Below, in pieces: positions 9,174 to 17,732 of a stretch of 64,000 nucleotides of DNA. The DNA is from Mesorhizobium loti CJ3sym. GTDB lineage: Bacteria; Pseudomonadota; Alphaproteobacteria; Rhizobiales; Rhizobiaceae. Position 1 is the stretch's first letter. Each line of letters opens with the position of its first letter. Position numbers and translations under genes: made by a program. Where the stretch lies: contig NZ_AXAL01000032.1 of NCBI RefSeq assembly GCF_000472785.1, forward strand, positions 1-64,000, read 5' to 3'. Below the pieces are notes generated by a model. That model was given only the letters and a program-made list of their open reading frames with translations, was not told where the DNA came from and ran no database searches.

Positions 9174-9278
9174 TCAAGCCTCCCAGCCGGAAATAGCCGG
9201 CGCCATGGTGCGTTGTCGTGGACGATTGCGGATCAAAATACCCCAGAAAATCTCTGCGTTTTGGCCGGATCAAGGCGC

Positions 9279-10970
9279 CTAAGCGAACAACTCGCGGTCT
9301 CGGATCTTGAACGGATCTTTATAGTCCTCTGCCCACCACGGGTCTTCGCCAGCCTGAGGTGCTTTTTGCAGTGACAACGTTTTCTTGGCCTTTGCTGCGT
9401 CTTCTTGCGTAACGCGGAAATGATAGTCGTCGAAGATGCGCACCCCTTCCACCATGTACGATGTCGCGATCTTCTGATCGCGTATGAGCAACAGATTCTC
9501 CCCATTTTGAAGGTCTGCTGCGGCACTGAAATTGTAGGACCCGGTCCACACCCGAGCGTCGGGGGTGTTGAAATCGATAACCAGAAACTTGTGATGCAGG
9601 TTCGGCCCCATCCCGCTGGAAGGCTCGACCTTGAATGGCGTCGGCACGTGCTTGTTGAGCCGGGCGAAGTAGACCGGCGCCATATTGCCATTGGGCTTAT
9701 GCACGATGACACCGGTGTTTTTGTCAGAAATTCCGTAGGTGAAGATCGGACTGTTGGTAGCAGCCTCGACGGCATCGGTCACAGCTCCGGGCGTGATACT
9801 TAGAAAGGCCAGAGAATACAGCAGGCAGGTCTTGGCCTTTTCAACGTCCTTGCCGATCTCGGCCAGGCGCGCGCGGGCTTTGTCATGGGGCGAAAAAGTG
9901 ATGTTGGCATCGATGCCGGCCAAGCGGAGTGGATGCCAGTCAGGTGAGGGACTGCCTATGAATCCATCTTTTTTCCAATAATCTTCGAACGCTGCCTTGA
10001 GAGGAGCCACGGCTTGAGCTCCGGTCAAGAGCAAAGCATTGTTCGACTGGACATACAGACCGCGCCAGCTGAAATTGGTTGATCCGCAGACGGCGCGCGG
10101 CACCGCCGTGTCGACGATTATCATTTTGTTATGCTGCAGGCCGCCCATGTGTTCACGTTTGACGTTGCTGGAGCCTGCGGAGGCGATGAGTAATGTTTCG
10201 GACTGGGTTTCACCGCTAGTTTTTAGCCCGTGCTTGTCACTGTCATCAATGATGATCCTGAGGCGCGGACCGAGCGCCAGCAGGCGGTCCATGATCTCTT
10301 TCTCGCTCATGTCGTAAGCGACCATGCTGACCTTGGCGGTAGGGTCAGCCACCGCCGCATCCAGCAGGGCGAGAATTTCCTTGCGGGCCTCTAAACCCAT
10401 CCATTCGTAGGCCTCTGCCGACTTCGGATGCGTTGGGACAAATTTAGTGCCTTGATCTACCCGGGCAGGCAGAAGTGTCTTTAGAGAGCCGCCATCCTGA
10501 TACCTATCTACGAAAGCTTGAGATGCCACATAGCCCCGTGTGAACGCCACGTTGATCTGACCAGGATAGGTTTCCTTCCCGAGATCGATCGTCGCAGTCT
10601 GAGCTTTGCCCGGGGAAAGAGCTCCTGCGGGATCCATAAACAAGGGGGTGACTATAAAAGCGTACGGACCCGGCGGCGGGTCATCGTGCGGGAAAACAAC
10701 CCACCTGAATTTCTGGATAGGCGCCTCGGTCGTCCGAAAAGTCTTATACCCCTTGGGATTCGGAGATCCTTCAAAATTGAGCCTGTTATAGACCGTGGAG
10801 GGTTTAGCCGCTCCCGGAGCTTGGTACTGGATGGCAAACCCCACGAAGCTGGTCGGCGGCTTTCCGGTTCGCCAGTTCATGGCGACCAGTGCCATTCTCT
10901 CGCCGCGATGAACCTTGAGCGTAAATGCGGCTTTAGCGTTGCTTCCAGTAGCCTGAAAATTGCTTGCCAT
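9279..10970 (-). CDS. phospholipase D-like protein with two HxK motifs
   Basis: The 563-residue protein has two PLD active-site motifs: LQHNKMIIVDTAVP with GSTNFSW near residue 280, and LHHKFLVIDFN with GSYNF near residue 462. This is the usual bilobed arrangement in which both HKD motifs form one catalytic site. Start at 10970 is chosen because GGGGGGAA lies just upstream; the longer frame to 11096 lacks such a site. No signal peptide is visible, unlike most neighbours. Substrate could be a phospholipid or nucleic acid. It is unrelated in layout to the PLD gene at 703-2478. It is the first of the G-run genes on this strand, followed by the repeat protein. Confidence 0.82.
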   Translation of the reverse strand: MASNFQATGSNAKAAFTLKVHRGERMALVAMNWRTGKPPTSFVGFAIQYQAPGAAKPSTVYNRLNFEGSPNPKGYKTFRTTEAPIQKFRWVVFPHDDPPPGPYAFIVTPLFMDPAGALSPGKAQTATIDLGKETYPGQINVAFTRGYVASQAFVDRYQDGGSLKTLLPARVDQGTKFVPTHPKSAEAYEWMGLEARKEILALLDAAVADPTAKVSMVAYDMSEKEIMDRLLALGPRLRIIIDDSDKHGLKTSGETQSETLLIASAGSSNVKREHMGGLQHNKMIIVDTAVPRAVCGSTNFSWRGLYVQSNNALLLTGAQAVAPLKAAFEDYWKKDGFIGSPSPDWHPLRLAGIDANITFSPHDKARARLAEIGKDVEKAKTCLLYSLAFLSITPGAVTDAVEAATNSPIFTYGISDKNTGVIVHKPNGNMAPVYFARLNKHVPTPFKVEPSSGMGPNLHHKFLVIDFNTPDARVWTGSYNFSAAADLQNGENLLLIRDQKIATSYMVEGVRIFDDYHFRVTQEDAAKAKKTLSLQKAPQAGEDPWWAEDYKDPFKIRDRELFA

Positions 10971-11222
10971 GACCGTTCCCCCCATTACAGTCTGCGACAA
11001 AGCATGGTGACGCGTTTCATCGAAAAGTGCAATCCTGGACCTCGCACAAAGTAAGTATACGAATTCTGGAGGATGGCTCGAATGCTTCATCAGCAAGGCA
11101 GTGGAGTTCCTTACAAAAAGTGATAGGAATGCTCTCAGATGACATAGCGACGGGTGCTAAGGAGCAGAAATAAATCAAATGGTGGTGCTGACATTATCGC
11201 CGTTGAGTGGGGGGACTATTTT

Positions 11223-12059
11223 ATGATGAAAGCACTTCGGACTGCGGTCTGTTTGCTGGCTGCTTTTGGAATATTGGCGCCAGCGAGGGCAAAAGTTCGT
11301 CAGCTTTCGCCGGCGATGCTGCAGCAACGGATCGCGGCGTGGGCGGAGCCTCACGTGAGCGAGGACCACCATGAGGGCCAGTACATGCGACAAGGGTGCA
11401 GCCACGCAAACCTGGAGCAGCTTCCCGACTGGAAAGGCCTGCCCGTTAAAGTCTGTACCTATACGGACACCCAGTTTCCAAAGAATCCGGTGAAGGCCAC
11501 CGCATATCTGCTGTTTCCCAGTGCAGACCAGCTCGCAAGCTGGATCGTCAACGCATGCGTCGACGCCGGCCGGGATGACCTTACCACTTGCACGGGTCGG
11601 TTAGCATCACGCCTCTGGATGGCTTCGAATGCTCAGTTTCCAGTCGCTGGTTACGTCGTTGAGCCCGCTCAGGACAAAAAGTGGAAGTACCCGAATGAAC
11701 CTTATTGCTTCCTTTTTCGTGACGGTGTGAGCGTGACGACCGCGAGCTATCCAGATACCACCCATGCGGTTGACAAGGCCTGTGGGCCCCCCGCTGCCGC
11801 TTTTGAAGCTCCGGTGAAGGCGTTTTCCTACGGCAGGCCAGTATCAGCAACACGCAAGTCTTACACAGCGGCCGGCGGCACTGGTGATGTCGGCGACGCA
11901 GACCTCCGATCGCCCCAATGGGCCTTCGCAGTCGGACAAGCGTTCCGGGCCGGCTGGCGAGCTGAAAGGAATCTACTGTTTCGTGCGGCGGTCGCGGACC
12001 TGAGCGCTTGCGATGGCAACATCTGGACCGATGAACGAATACCGAGTTCTTGCCAATAG
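11223..12059 (+). CDS. secreted protein of unknown function
   Basis: The 278-residue protein has a clear Sec signal peptide (MMKALRTAVCLLAAFGILAP, cut near ARA). The mature part has several Cys (GCSHANLEQL, VCTYTDTQFP, NACVDAG, TTCTGRL, EPYCF, DKACGPP, LSACDGN), suggesting disulfide bonds in the periplasm or outside the cell. The family is not recognised. The ATG at 11223 is chosen over the upstream in-frame start at 11154 because GGGGGGACTATTTT precedes it and the signal peptide begins there. It is divergent from the PLD gene and convergent with the caspase-lysozyme gene. Confidence 0.7.
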   Translation: MMKALRTAVCLLAAFGILAPARAKVRQLSPAMLQQRIAAWAEPHVSEDHHEGQYMRQGCSHANLEQLPDWKGLPVKVCTYTDTQFPKNPVKATAYLLFPSADQLASWIVNACVDAGRDDLTTCTGRLASRLWMASNAQFPVAGYVVEPAQDKKWKYPNEPYCFLFRDGVSVTTASYPDTTHAVDKACGPPAAAFEAPVKAFSYGRPVSATRKSYTAAGGTGDVGDADLRSPQWAFAVGQAFRAGWRAERNLLFRAAVADLSACDGNIWTDERIPSSCQ

Positions 12060-12410
12060 GAGGCTCACCGAAAATCGCTCTCATACAATCGGTCGCAGGG
12101 TGGGCATTTGCCGGGGCGTCGCTCATGGCTGCGCCAACGTTCGCTACAACCCCCAACCGAGCCGACGTATTTTGCGTTCGAGCAGGCGCCACCCGGTTCC
12201 ACCGGGCAAAAATCGAACCGTTTCGTTTTCAAACTGGTTGACGCGCGGCGAATGGCCGAAGCCGCGCCATCCTCAAACCAGGAACCAGCCTTCATGTGCA
12301 GGGAACAATTGACCCTCACAAGGTGCCGTACGATCCCGATTGGTCAATGTTGTGCGTCGAACTCGTCGACGAGCGGTCTCGGCAAATCTGCCTAAGTGGA
12401 ATTGTCAGGG
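12060..12410. other. intergenic region, convergent genes
   Basis: This 350-bp gap lies between the convergent secreted-protein and caspase-lysozyme genes. Only shadow frames are present, with no conserved motif and no strong hairpin followed by a T-run. Confidence 0.5.
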
Positions 12411-14273
12411 CTACTTGCTCGCAACCTCTCCGGCGATATTCGTTCCGCTCTTCCGAAATAGAGCGAACTGTGCCTCATTGCCGAAGAAATAGTTGAAATC
12501 GACGGCGTTCTGGCTGCCCGGAATGCGACCCCGGCCCGTGTATTGCCACAGGGTCCAAGGTTCGCCAGGGCCGATTGCAGCCGCGTTGGCACTGTAGTTT
12601 GCGATCCACAGCGGGTAATCCGCGCTGTCGCCAACGATCTCCTTCACGGAAGACGAGACCAGGTAGATGAGAGGCTTCTTCCCGTAGTAGTCTTCGAGAT
12701 CGCGCGCCAGCTCGTATATTTTTGCGTGGGCCTTGCTGGCGGTGGAGCCGCAGTTTCCGACAAGGGGGTTGGGTGCACCGTTGTACCATTCCACGTCTAT
12801 CGCAATTGGGAGCATGCCTTCGGTTCGCGGAACACGCTCCTTGATGTATGCAAACTGGTCTTGGGCTTCTTCGCAAAACCGAAAGGTATGGTAGGTGCCG
12901 ACTGACAAGCCAGCGGCTCGAGCCTTGTCCCATGCGCGCTTGACCAAACCAAACTTCTGGTCTTCCTTGCTTTGGTCCTCGGGGTTCGAAGGCTTCTGGC
13001 CCTCGCTTGCCTTGAAATACACGAAGGATATGCCGGCCTCGCTCTTGATTTTCTCGAAGTCGAAACTGTCCTTTATGTTTCCCGGCGAGAGATCGATTCC
13101 TCGAATTGAGTAGGTCGCAGGCGTGTGGACGACGGTGATGTCGGAGCGACCCTCGATGGACGACCCTGTGAAAGCAACCTTGTCAAGGTTGAGCCCGATG
13201 TTTTGCCCGACCTTGTCGGCCAGGTCTTGTCCGGCAACGAAGCGATACGCGGCACGCTTGCCACCGCTGAACTCAATGGTGTCCACCATAAAGGGCGGGT
13301 AGGGCTGGCCGGTTTCGGGGTTCTTTCCGCCGAAGAAGTTCCGAGTATTGATCAGAGTTGTGACGTCCCGCAATGTGGGCGCGTACTGGGTCATGTCTAG
13401 GGCGATATTCCCGCCCGGATCCTGCGGTACGAGATCGGCGCTTGCGCCGTGCCAGGTTTCCACGGCTCGGAACAGATTCGTGAAAAACACGGTGCCGCTG
13501 CGATCTTTGAGCTCCCAGGCTTCGATACCGCGCGGAGCGGCCGCCGCGATCCACGCGGCGCTGCCCGGTGCGAAATCCTCTTCGTGACCGGCGCCGTCCT
13601 CGAACACGCTGCCGGAATAGCACGAACCTAGTAGCGCTATACTGGCCTGCGTGTATTGCGATACGTCCTGGAGAAGCCCGCGCAATTCGGCCAGTGAAAA
13701 GCGGTGGTCGTAGTCGAGGTCGCGATCATCGGTTATCTCGGCCAGCGCCAAGGCGCCGGTGCCCCCGCTGGTCCGCGGCTGCCATCCGTGCCCGTCAAAA
13801 ATGAACATGAACCTGATCTTTTGGCCAGCGGCAGCTGCCGATTCGAACTTAGGGATATAGTATTCCGTGAAAATCTTCCTGATCCGATCAGCTGTGGCGT
13901 CGCCATTGTTCAGGACGATGGCCTCGTCGAAGCCCTGTCCCGAAATAAACTTGAGGATGGCCGGCTTATCAGCCTTGATGCCCTCCACCTCGTCTTCATC
14001 GACCTGGCCTTTGCGATAGTCCCACACCGAGACCACGAAGGCGTAGCTCCTGATAGCCTTATCTGGCAGGTCGATTGCCGCCATCGACTCCTTCACCAGC
14101 CAATTGACCTTCCTCCCAAGGTCATCTTGCCGGGTGTATGGAAATTCATCGAAGTACTTGCACCAGTCAGCGTCGGCCACCGATACAGGGTGGTTCTCGC
14201 AATCATACGCCGCTGAGGCGTCATCGACGAACGCTCCCAAAAGCAGCGCTACAAGCAAGGCGATCTTGCGCAT
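12411..14273 (-). CDS. secreted caspase-like protease fused to GH25 lysozyme
   Basis: The 620-residue protein begins with a Sec signal peptide (MRKIALLVALLLGAF, cut near ASA). Residues about 70-330 form a caspase-fold peptidase (C14, metacaspase-like). Its His dyad partner is in FIFDGHGW (His162) and its Cys in ALLGSCYSG (Cys218). Residues about 385-600 are a glycoside hydrolase family 25 muramidase, with RGIDLSPGN at the start of the barrel, the acidic pair IAIDVEW, and LWQYTGRG near the end. The start at 14273 has GGGGGACAG before it. A caspase fold joined to a peptidoglycan hydrolase in one exported chain is unusual. The protease may process the lysozyme or a partner; that is inference. 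Confidence 0.85.
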   Translation of the reverse strand: MRKIALLVALLLGAFVDDASAAYDCENHPVSVADADWCKYFDEFPYTRQDDLGRKVNWLVKESMAAIDLPDKAIRSYAFVVSVWDYRKGQVDEDEVEGIKADKPAILKFISGQGFDEAIVLNNGDATADRIRKIFTEYYIPKFESAAAAGQKIRFMFIFDGHGWQPRTSGGTGALALAEITDDRDLDYDHRFSLAELRGLLQDVSQYTQASIALLGSCYSGSVFEDGAGHEEDFAPGSAAWIAAAAPRGIEAWELKDRSGTVFFTNLFRAVETWHGASADLVPQDPGGNIALDMTQYAPTLRDVTTLINTRNFFGGKNPETGQPYPPFMVDTIEFSGGKRAAYRFVAGQDLADKVGQNIGLNLDKVAFTGSSIEGRSDITVVHTPATYSIRGIDLSPGNIKDSFDFEKIKSEAGISFVYFKASEGQKPSNPEDQSKEDQKFGLVKRAWDKARAAGLSVGTYHTFRFCEEAQDQFAYIKERVPRTEGMLPIAIDVEWYNGAPNPLVGNCGSTASKAHAKIYELARDLEDYYGKKPLIYLVSSSVKEIVGDSADYPLWIANYSANAAAIGPGEPWTLWQYTGRGRIPGSQNAVDFNYFFGNEAQFALFRKSGTNIAGEVASK

Positions 14274-14311
14274 CTGTCCCCCTGAGCTAGACGAACTTGT
14301 TTGCCGGCGGC

Positions 14312-15322
14312 TCAAACTGGGGCAATGCCGAACGTTTTGCGGAAGTCGGCCTCCGTGCCATAAAACACCGATGCGTCAACCGTCTTCTTGTAGTCCGGCA
14401 CCTTTGCGGAAGCGGTATACTGCCAGAGCGCCGCCGGCTTCGACGCATCCGGGAGCACCGGCTTTTCTTGGATCTTGCGCCGAGGGTTATAGTCGAAGAC
14501 CCAGAGCGGGTAGTCAGCAAAGTTCTTGAAGCGGTCCAGGGGCAGCGTCTGATCGCTAAACCAGCTCTTTCCCGTATAGAGAATGGGCGTTCTTCCCAAA
14601 CGGCTCTTCAAGGTCTCGAGGCACTCCAGCGCGACTTCCTGGATATGATCCGCACCCTTGCCGGCCCAGTGGTCCGTCTTTCCCGTGCTCTTGTAGACGT
14701 CCCACTCGAGGTCGACGCCGGGGGCCATGTCCTCAGGGCCGAGACCGTGGGGGTCGGCATTTTCGAGGCATTGAATAAACCAATCCGCCTGCTGCTTGCC
14801 CTTGGCTCCGTAAGCCAGGAAATGATATGGACCGCGATAGACTTTGGCATCTCCCGTCAGGCTGCCGCAGCGTTTCCAAAAATCCGGGAATCTTTTATCC
14901 CTGATGTCGTGCCGCTGGCTTGTCTTCATTTGCACGAAACGAACTTGCTGGCTACGCAACTCGTTGAACGAGAAGTTCGGATCCGTGTAGTGACTGATGT
15001 CGATGCCGAACATCATGTCTGCGGGCCGAGGCGTTTTTGGATCGGTCACGCACTCATTCCGGGCGTTGACCTTGCAGTCATACAGGGCGTCGTCAGGGAA
15101 ACTGAATTTCGCTGGGATCGCGAGTGTCCCACCGTTGGCAGGATTTGCCGCATCCCAAGGTTTGACGAGGTATTCGTTGAATATCTCACTTCTGGTCAAA
15201 TCGTCAGTCGGCAGCTGGCCCGCCGGGGCCTTCTTTGCCAGCGAATTGTTTGTTCCGACATAGATTGCCGAAGCCAAGGTGGATAACAAAACAGAGCGGC
15301 GATTCAGTCTAACGGCACACAT
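14312..15322 (-). CDS. Tat-exported GH25 lysozyme
   Basis: The 336-residue protein has a twin-arginine-type leader (LNRRSVLLSTLASAIYVG). Its GH25 muramidase domain spans about 105-325. Catalytic signatures are FGIDISHYTD, the acidic GVDLEWD, and the terminal LWQYTASAKVPDY. GH25 enzymes cut the MurNAc-GlcNAc bond of peptidoglycan. An N-terminal extension of about 60 residues between leader and barrel is unassigned. The ATG at 15322 follows GGGGGATGAAGAA. It lies 38 bp upstream of the caspase-GH25 gene, so the two are probably one transcript. Confidence 0.85.
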   Translation of the reverse strand: MCAVRLNRRSVLLSTLASAIYVGTNNSLAKKAPAGQLPTDDLTRSEIFNEYLVKPWDAANPANGGTLAIPAKFSFPDDALYDCKVNARNECVTDPKTPRPADMMFGIDISHYTDPNFSFNELRSQQVRFVQMKTSQRHDIRDKRFPDFWKRCGSLTGDAKVYRGPYHFLAYGAKGKQQADWFIQCLENADPHGLGPEDMAPGVDLEWDVYKSTGKTDHWAGKGADHIQEVALECLETLKSRLGRTPILYTGKSWFSDQTLPLDRFKNFADYPLWVFDYNPRRKIQEKPVLPDASKPAALWQYTASAKVPDYKKTVDASVFYGTEADFRKTFGIAPV

Positions 15323-15765
15323 TTCTTCATCCCCCAAATGTAAATGGAACCTGCGGGTAGAATGAACTATCTGATCCGCTTTGCATACGGGCCTTATGCC
15401 CCAAGAAGGTCGTCCGCGCCGGGCCGGGTGTGAAAAAGCGGTTCCCGGACAGGGCAGGAACCAACTGAAAAGGCTAGCGATTTGGCTGTGAATATAGGAG
15501 ATGATAGAAGCTCAGCACATGTCGTATTCACGAAAATGTGACCCATGCAGAGACTTCGGAGGCGATCAAGTTGCTGGCCCCAATTGCCGCCCGTAAGCAT
15601 TGCGGCCCGAAAGACAAGTTGCAGCCGCCTTGCGGCGCGACTGGCCATGTTAAAATCGTATGACTGATCGCCAAAATGTTTGGGGATTATGTTGAATTAC
15701 AGTCCTTTTCTATAGAAATAACGATATGTTCCCACTTTGCAGAAACTGCGATGGGGGGAACCAAC
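15323..15765. other. divergent intergenic region
   Basis: This 440-bp stretch separates the minus-strand GH25 gene from the plus-strand metallophosphoesterase gene and must hold both promoters. No convincing gene or repeat is seen. The last 100 bases before the phosphoesterase are AT-richer (TGTTGAATTACAG, CTATAGAAATAACG). Confidence 0.45.
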
Positions 15766-17550
15766 GTGCCGACGCCGCCGCCCGATCTAGCCGGACTCGC
15801 TCGATACCCCAAGATGACGGGTTGGTTCAGTCCAGGGCTCTTGCTGCGACTGTTGTGGCGCGTCGTCCTCTCGGATCTTTTCGGCCAATACGCGGACAGG
15901 CGGCTTATCGTGGCGGCCCTCGACACGGTGCCCGAGGACGAACTCGTGAAGCGGGCTAGGCAATTTTTGCCGGGGCAAGACAACCAGGAAGTTTGGAACT
16001 TCGGTCCCGATAGCGACGGAGCTGTTTGGGTCGACTTCGTGGCCGATTTGGGAGACGGGTTCGATGCGACCTACGCGATCGCGTCGCTAATTAGCCAGGA
16101 GAAATTAACCGTCGGCGGACAGCAGACGAGGCGCGGGCAACTCCTGGTCATGGGAGGCGATGAAGTTTATCCACGTGCCGCCTCCGAAACCTATCAGAAG
16201 CAACTCCGCGATCCGTATGACTGGGCCTTTCCAGACCCTAATCCGGGGCTGCTCAAGGGGCCGCCGGTCTACGCAGTACCAGGCAATCATGACTGGTATG
16301 ACGGTCTCGTTCTGTTTCTTGCCCTGTTCTGCCGCAAGGACCACATGCACCTTGGTGGCTGGCGCACACATCAGCGCCGGAGCTATTTTGCCGTGCAATT
16401 GACGGATCAGTGGTGGTTGTGGGCGATCGATGCCCAGCTCGTGGACGATGTCGATCAACCCCAGAAAGAGTACTTCCTCGAAATAGCCAAGGCGATGCCT
16501 GACAACGCGAAAATCATTCTCTGCGGGCCGGAGCCGGGATGGCTCTATACGGGCAAGGCTGGGAACAGGGCGCTTAGAGTCATGAGCTACATTGGATCGA
16601 TCGCCTTGAAGCAGCGCCGTGGGCTGACAATTCCGCTGGTGCTGTCCGGCGACACCCATCACTACAGCCGATACGTCGCTGACGACGGCAGCGCGCAGTT
16701 CGTGACGTCGGGCGGCGGCGGGGCCTTCCTTCATCCCACGCATCAGGTCGAGCCGAGCGTTAATCTCGACCGGGTCAGTGATGGGTATTCCTGGCTGAGC
16801 GGGCAAATCAAGGGGCTCCGCCTCGGCGCGAATGAACAGGGCAGGGAGGCGGTCTATCCCTCGAAGGCGGACAGCCTGTCGATGCTGCGAGGCAACTTTG
16901 TGTTCGTTGCTTACAATCCGGCATTCGCGCTCGTCCTGGGATCTGCCTATTGGCTAATATCGCTCATGGGGAAAGCGCTGACCTATGACATCTACTATAT
17001 CGCCCCTATTCTGCTGGTCGCAGGTTTCTGGGGATACACAAAGAACCAGGAAGGTGGTGGCGCCAAAACGGGGCTGGTGTCGTTGGCGAACGGAATTGTA
17101 CACAGTCTCTGCGTCGCGGCAACCGTAACTCTGGTCGCTTGGTTCAATGGCCGCTTTGGCGGACTGGGCGGGTGGCCTCGGACGTCCTTCCTGCTGACCG
17201 CTGCCGAGACGATCCTGATCGGCGGCTTGGTGGGTGGCTCGCTATTTGGCGCCTATCTCTACGTGACGTCGCGTTGGCTCAACATGAACCACAACGACGC
17301 CTTCAGCTCCATGCGGCGCGACAGCCACCGCCATTTTCTGAGGATGAGGATCAAGGGGGATACTGTTACCGTCTTCCCGGTTGGACTCACGGATGTTCCG
17401 AAACGGAGAGATTGGCGGCTTAATTCCGAGAAGCTGGGAAATCCGGCGCCAGTCTACACGCCGCAATCAGCGCTCAAGCCGCAACTGATCGAGCAGCCAT
17501 TCTCAGTTGGAGCCACACCGGCTCAAAACGATACGGACAGCCTAGCATAG
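15766..17550 (+). CDS. membrane-anchored metallophosphoesterase
   Basis: The 594-residue protein has a calcineurin-like phosphoesterase N-terminal part. It shows GGDEVYPRA, GNHDWYDG and SGDTHHYSRY, the GD, GNHD and GDxHxY metal-binding motifs; DFVADLGDG probably holds the first Asp. About residues 385-500 contain four or five hydrophobic segments (for example AFALVLGSAYWLISLMG), so the enzyme is membrane-anchored by its C-terminal half. GTG at 15766 is preferred because GGGGGGAA lies 5 bases upstream; ATG at 15751 contains that site. Substrate is unknown. It is divergent from the lysozyme genes. Confidence 0.78.
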   Translation: MPTPPPDLAGLARYPKMTGWFSPGLLLRLLWRVVLSDLFGQYADRRLIVAALDTVPEDELVKRARQFLPGQDNQEVWNFGPDSDGAVWVDFVADLGDGFDATYAIASLISQEKLTVGGQQTRRGQLLVMGGDEVYPRAASETYQKQLRDPYDWAFPDPNPGLLKGPPVYAVPGNHDWYDGLVLFLALFCRKDHMHLGGWRTHQRRSYFAVQLTDQWWLWAIDAQLVDDVDQPQKEYFLEIAKAMPDNAKIILCGPEPGWLYTGKAGNRALRVMSYIGSIALKQRRGLTIPLVLSGDTHHYSRYVADDGSAQFVTSGGGGAFLHPTHQVEPSVNLDRVSDGYSWLSGQIKGLRLGANEQGREAVYPSKADSLSMLRGNFVFVAYNPAFALVLGSAYWLISLMGKALTYDIYYIAPILLVAGFWGYTKNQEGGGAKTGLVSLANGIVHSLCVAATVTLVAWFNGRFGGLGGWPRTSFLLTAAETILIGGLVGGSLFGAYLYVTSRWLNMNHNDAFSSMRRDSHRHFLRMRIKGDTVTVFPVGLTDVPKRRDWRLNSEKLGNPAPVYTPQSALKPQLIEQPFSVGATPAQNDTDSLA

Positions 17551-17732
17551 GTCTAGACACGCTCCATTGGCCGTATTGAGCAGGATAACACCTGATGGCA
17601 ATGGGTGTTTCATACAAGCTAATATATCACAGTGAAAAGTCAAATTTGTACAAGTGTAATTACGGCACTTAGAAAATTAATCAAAACCAATAGGTTGTGA
17701 AAAATTGGTTCTATAATAAATGTAGGGACACC

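Noticed and set aside
12060..12410. Short overlapping frames between the two convergent genes
   Set aside because: They lack ribosome sites and motifs and run through each other in several frames, as random high-GC sequence does.
14297..15286. A 329-codon plus-strand frame opposite the GH25 gene
   Set aside because: The minus strand carries catalytic GH25 motifs and a Tat leader with a good ribosome site; the plus frame has none.
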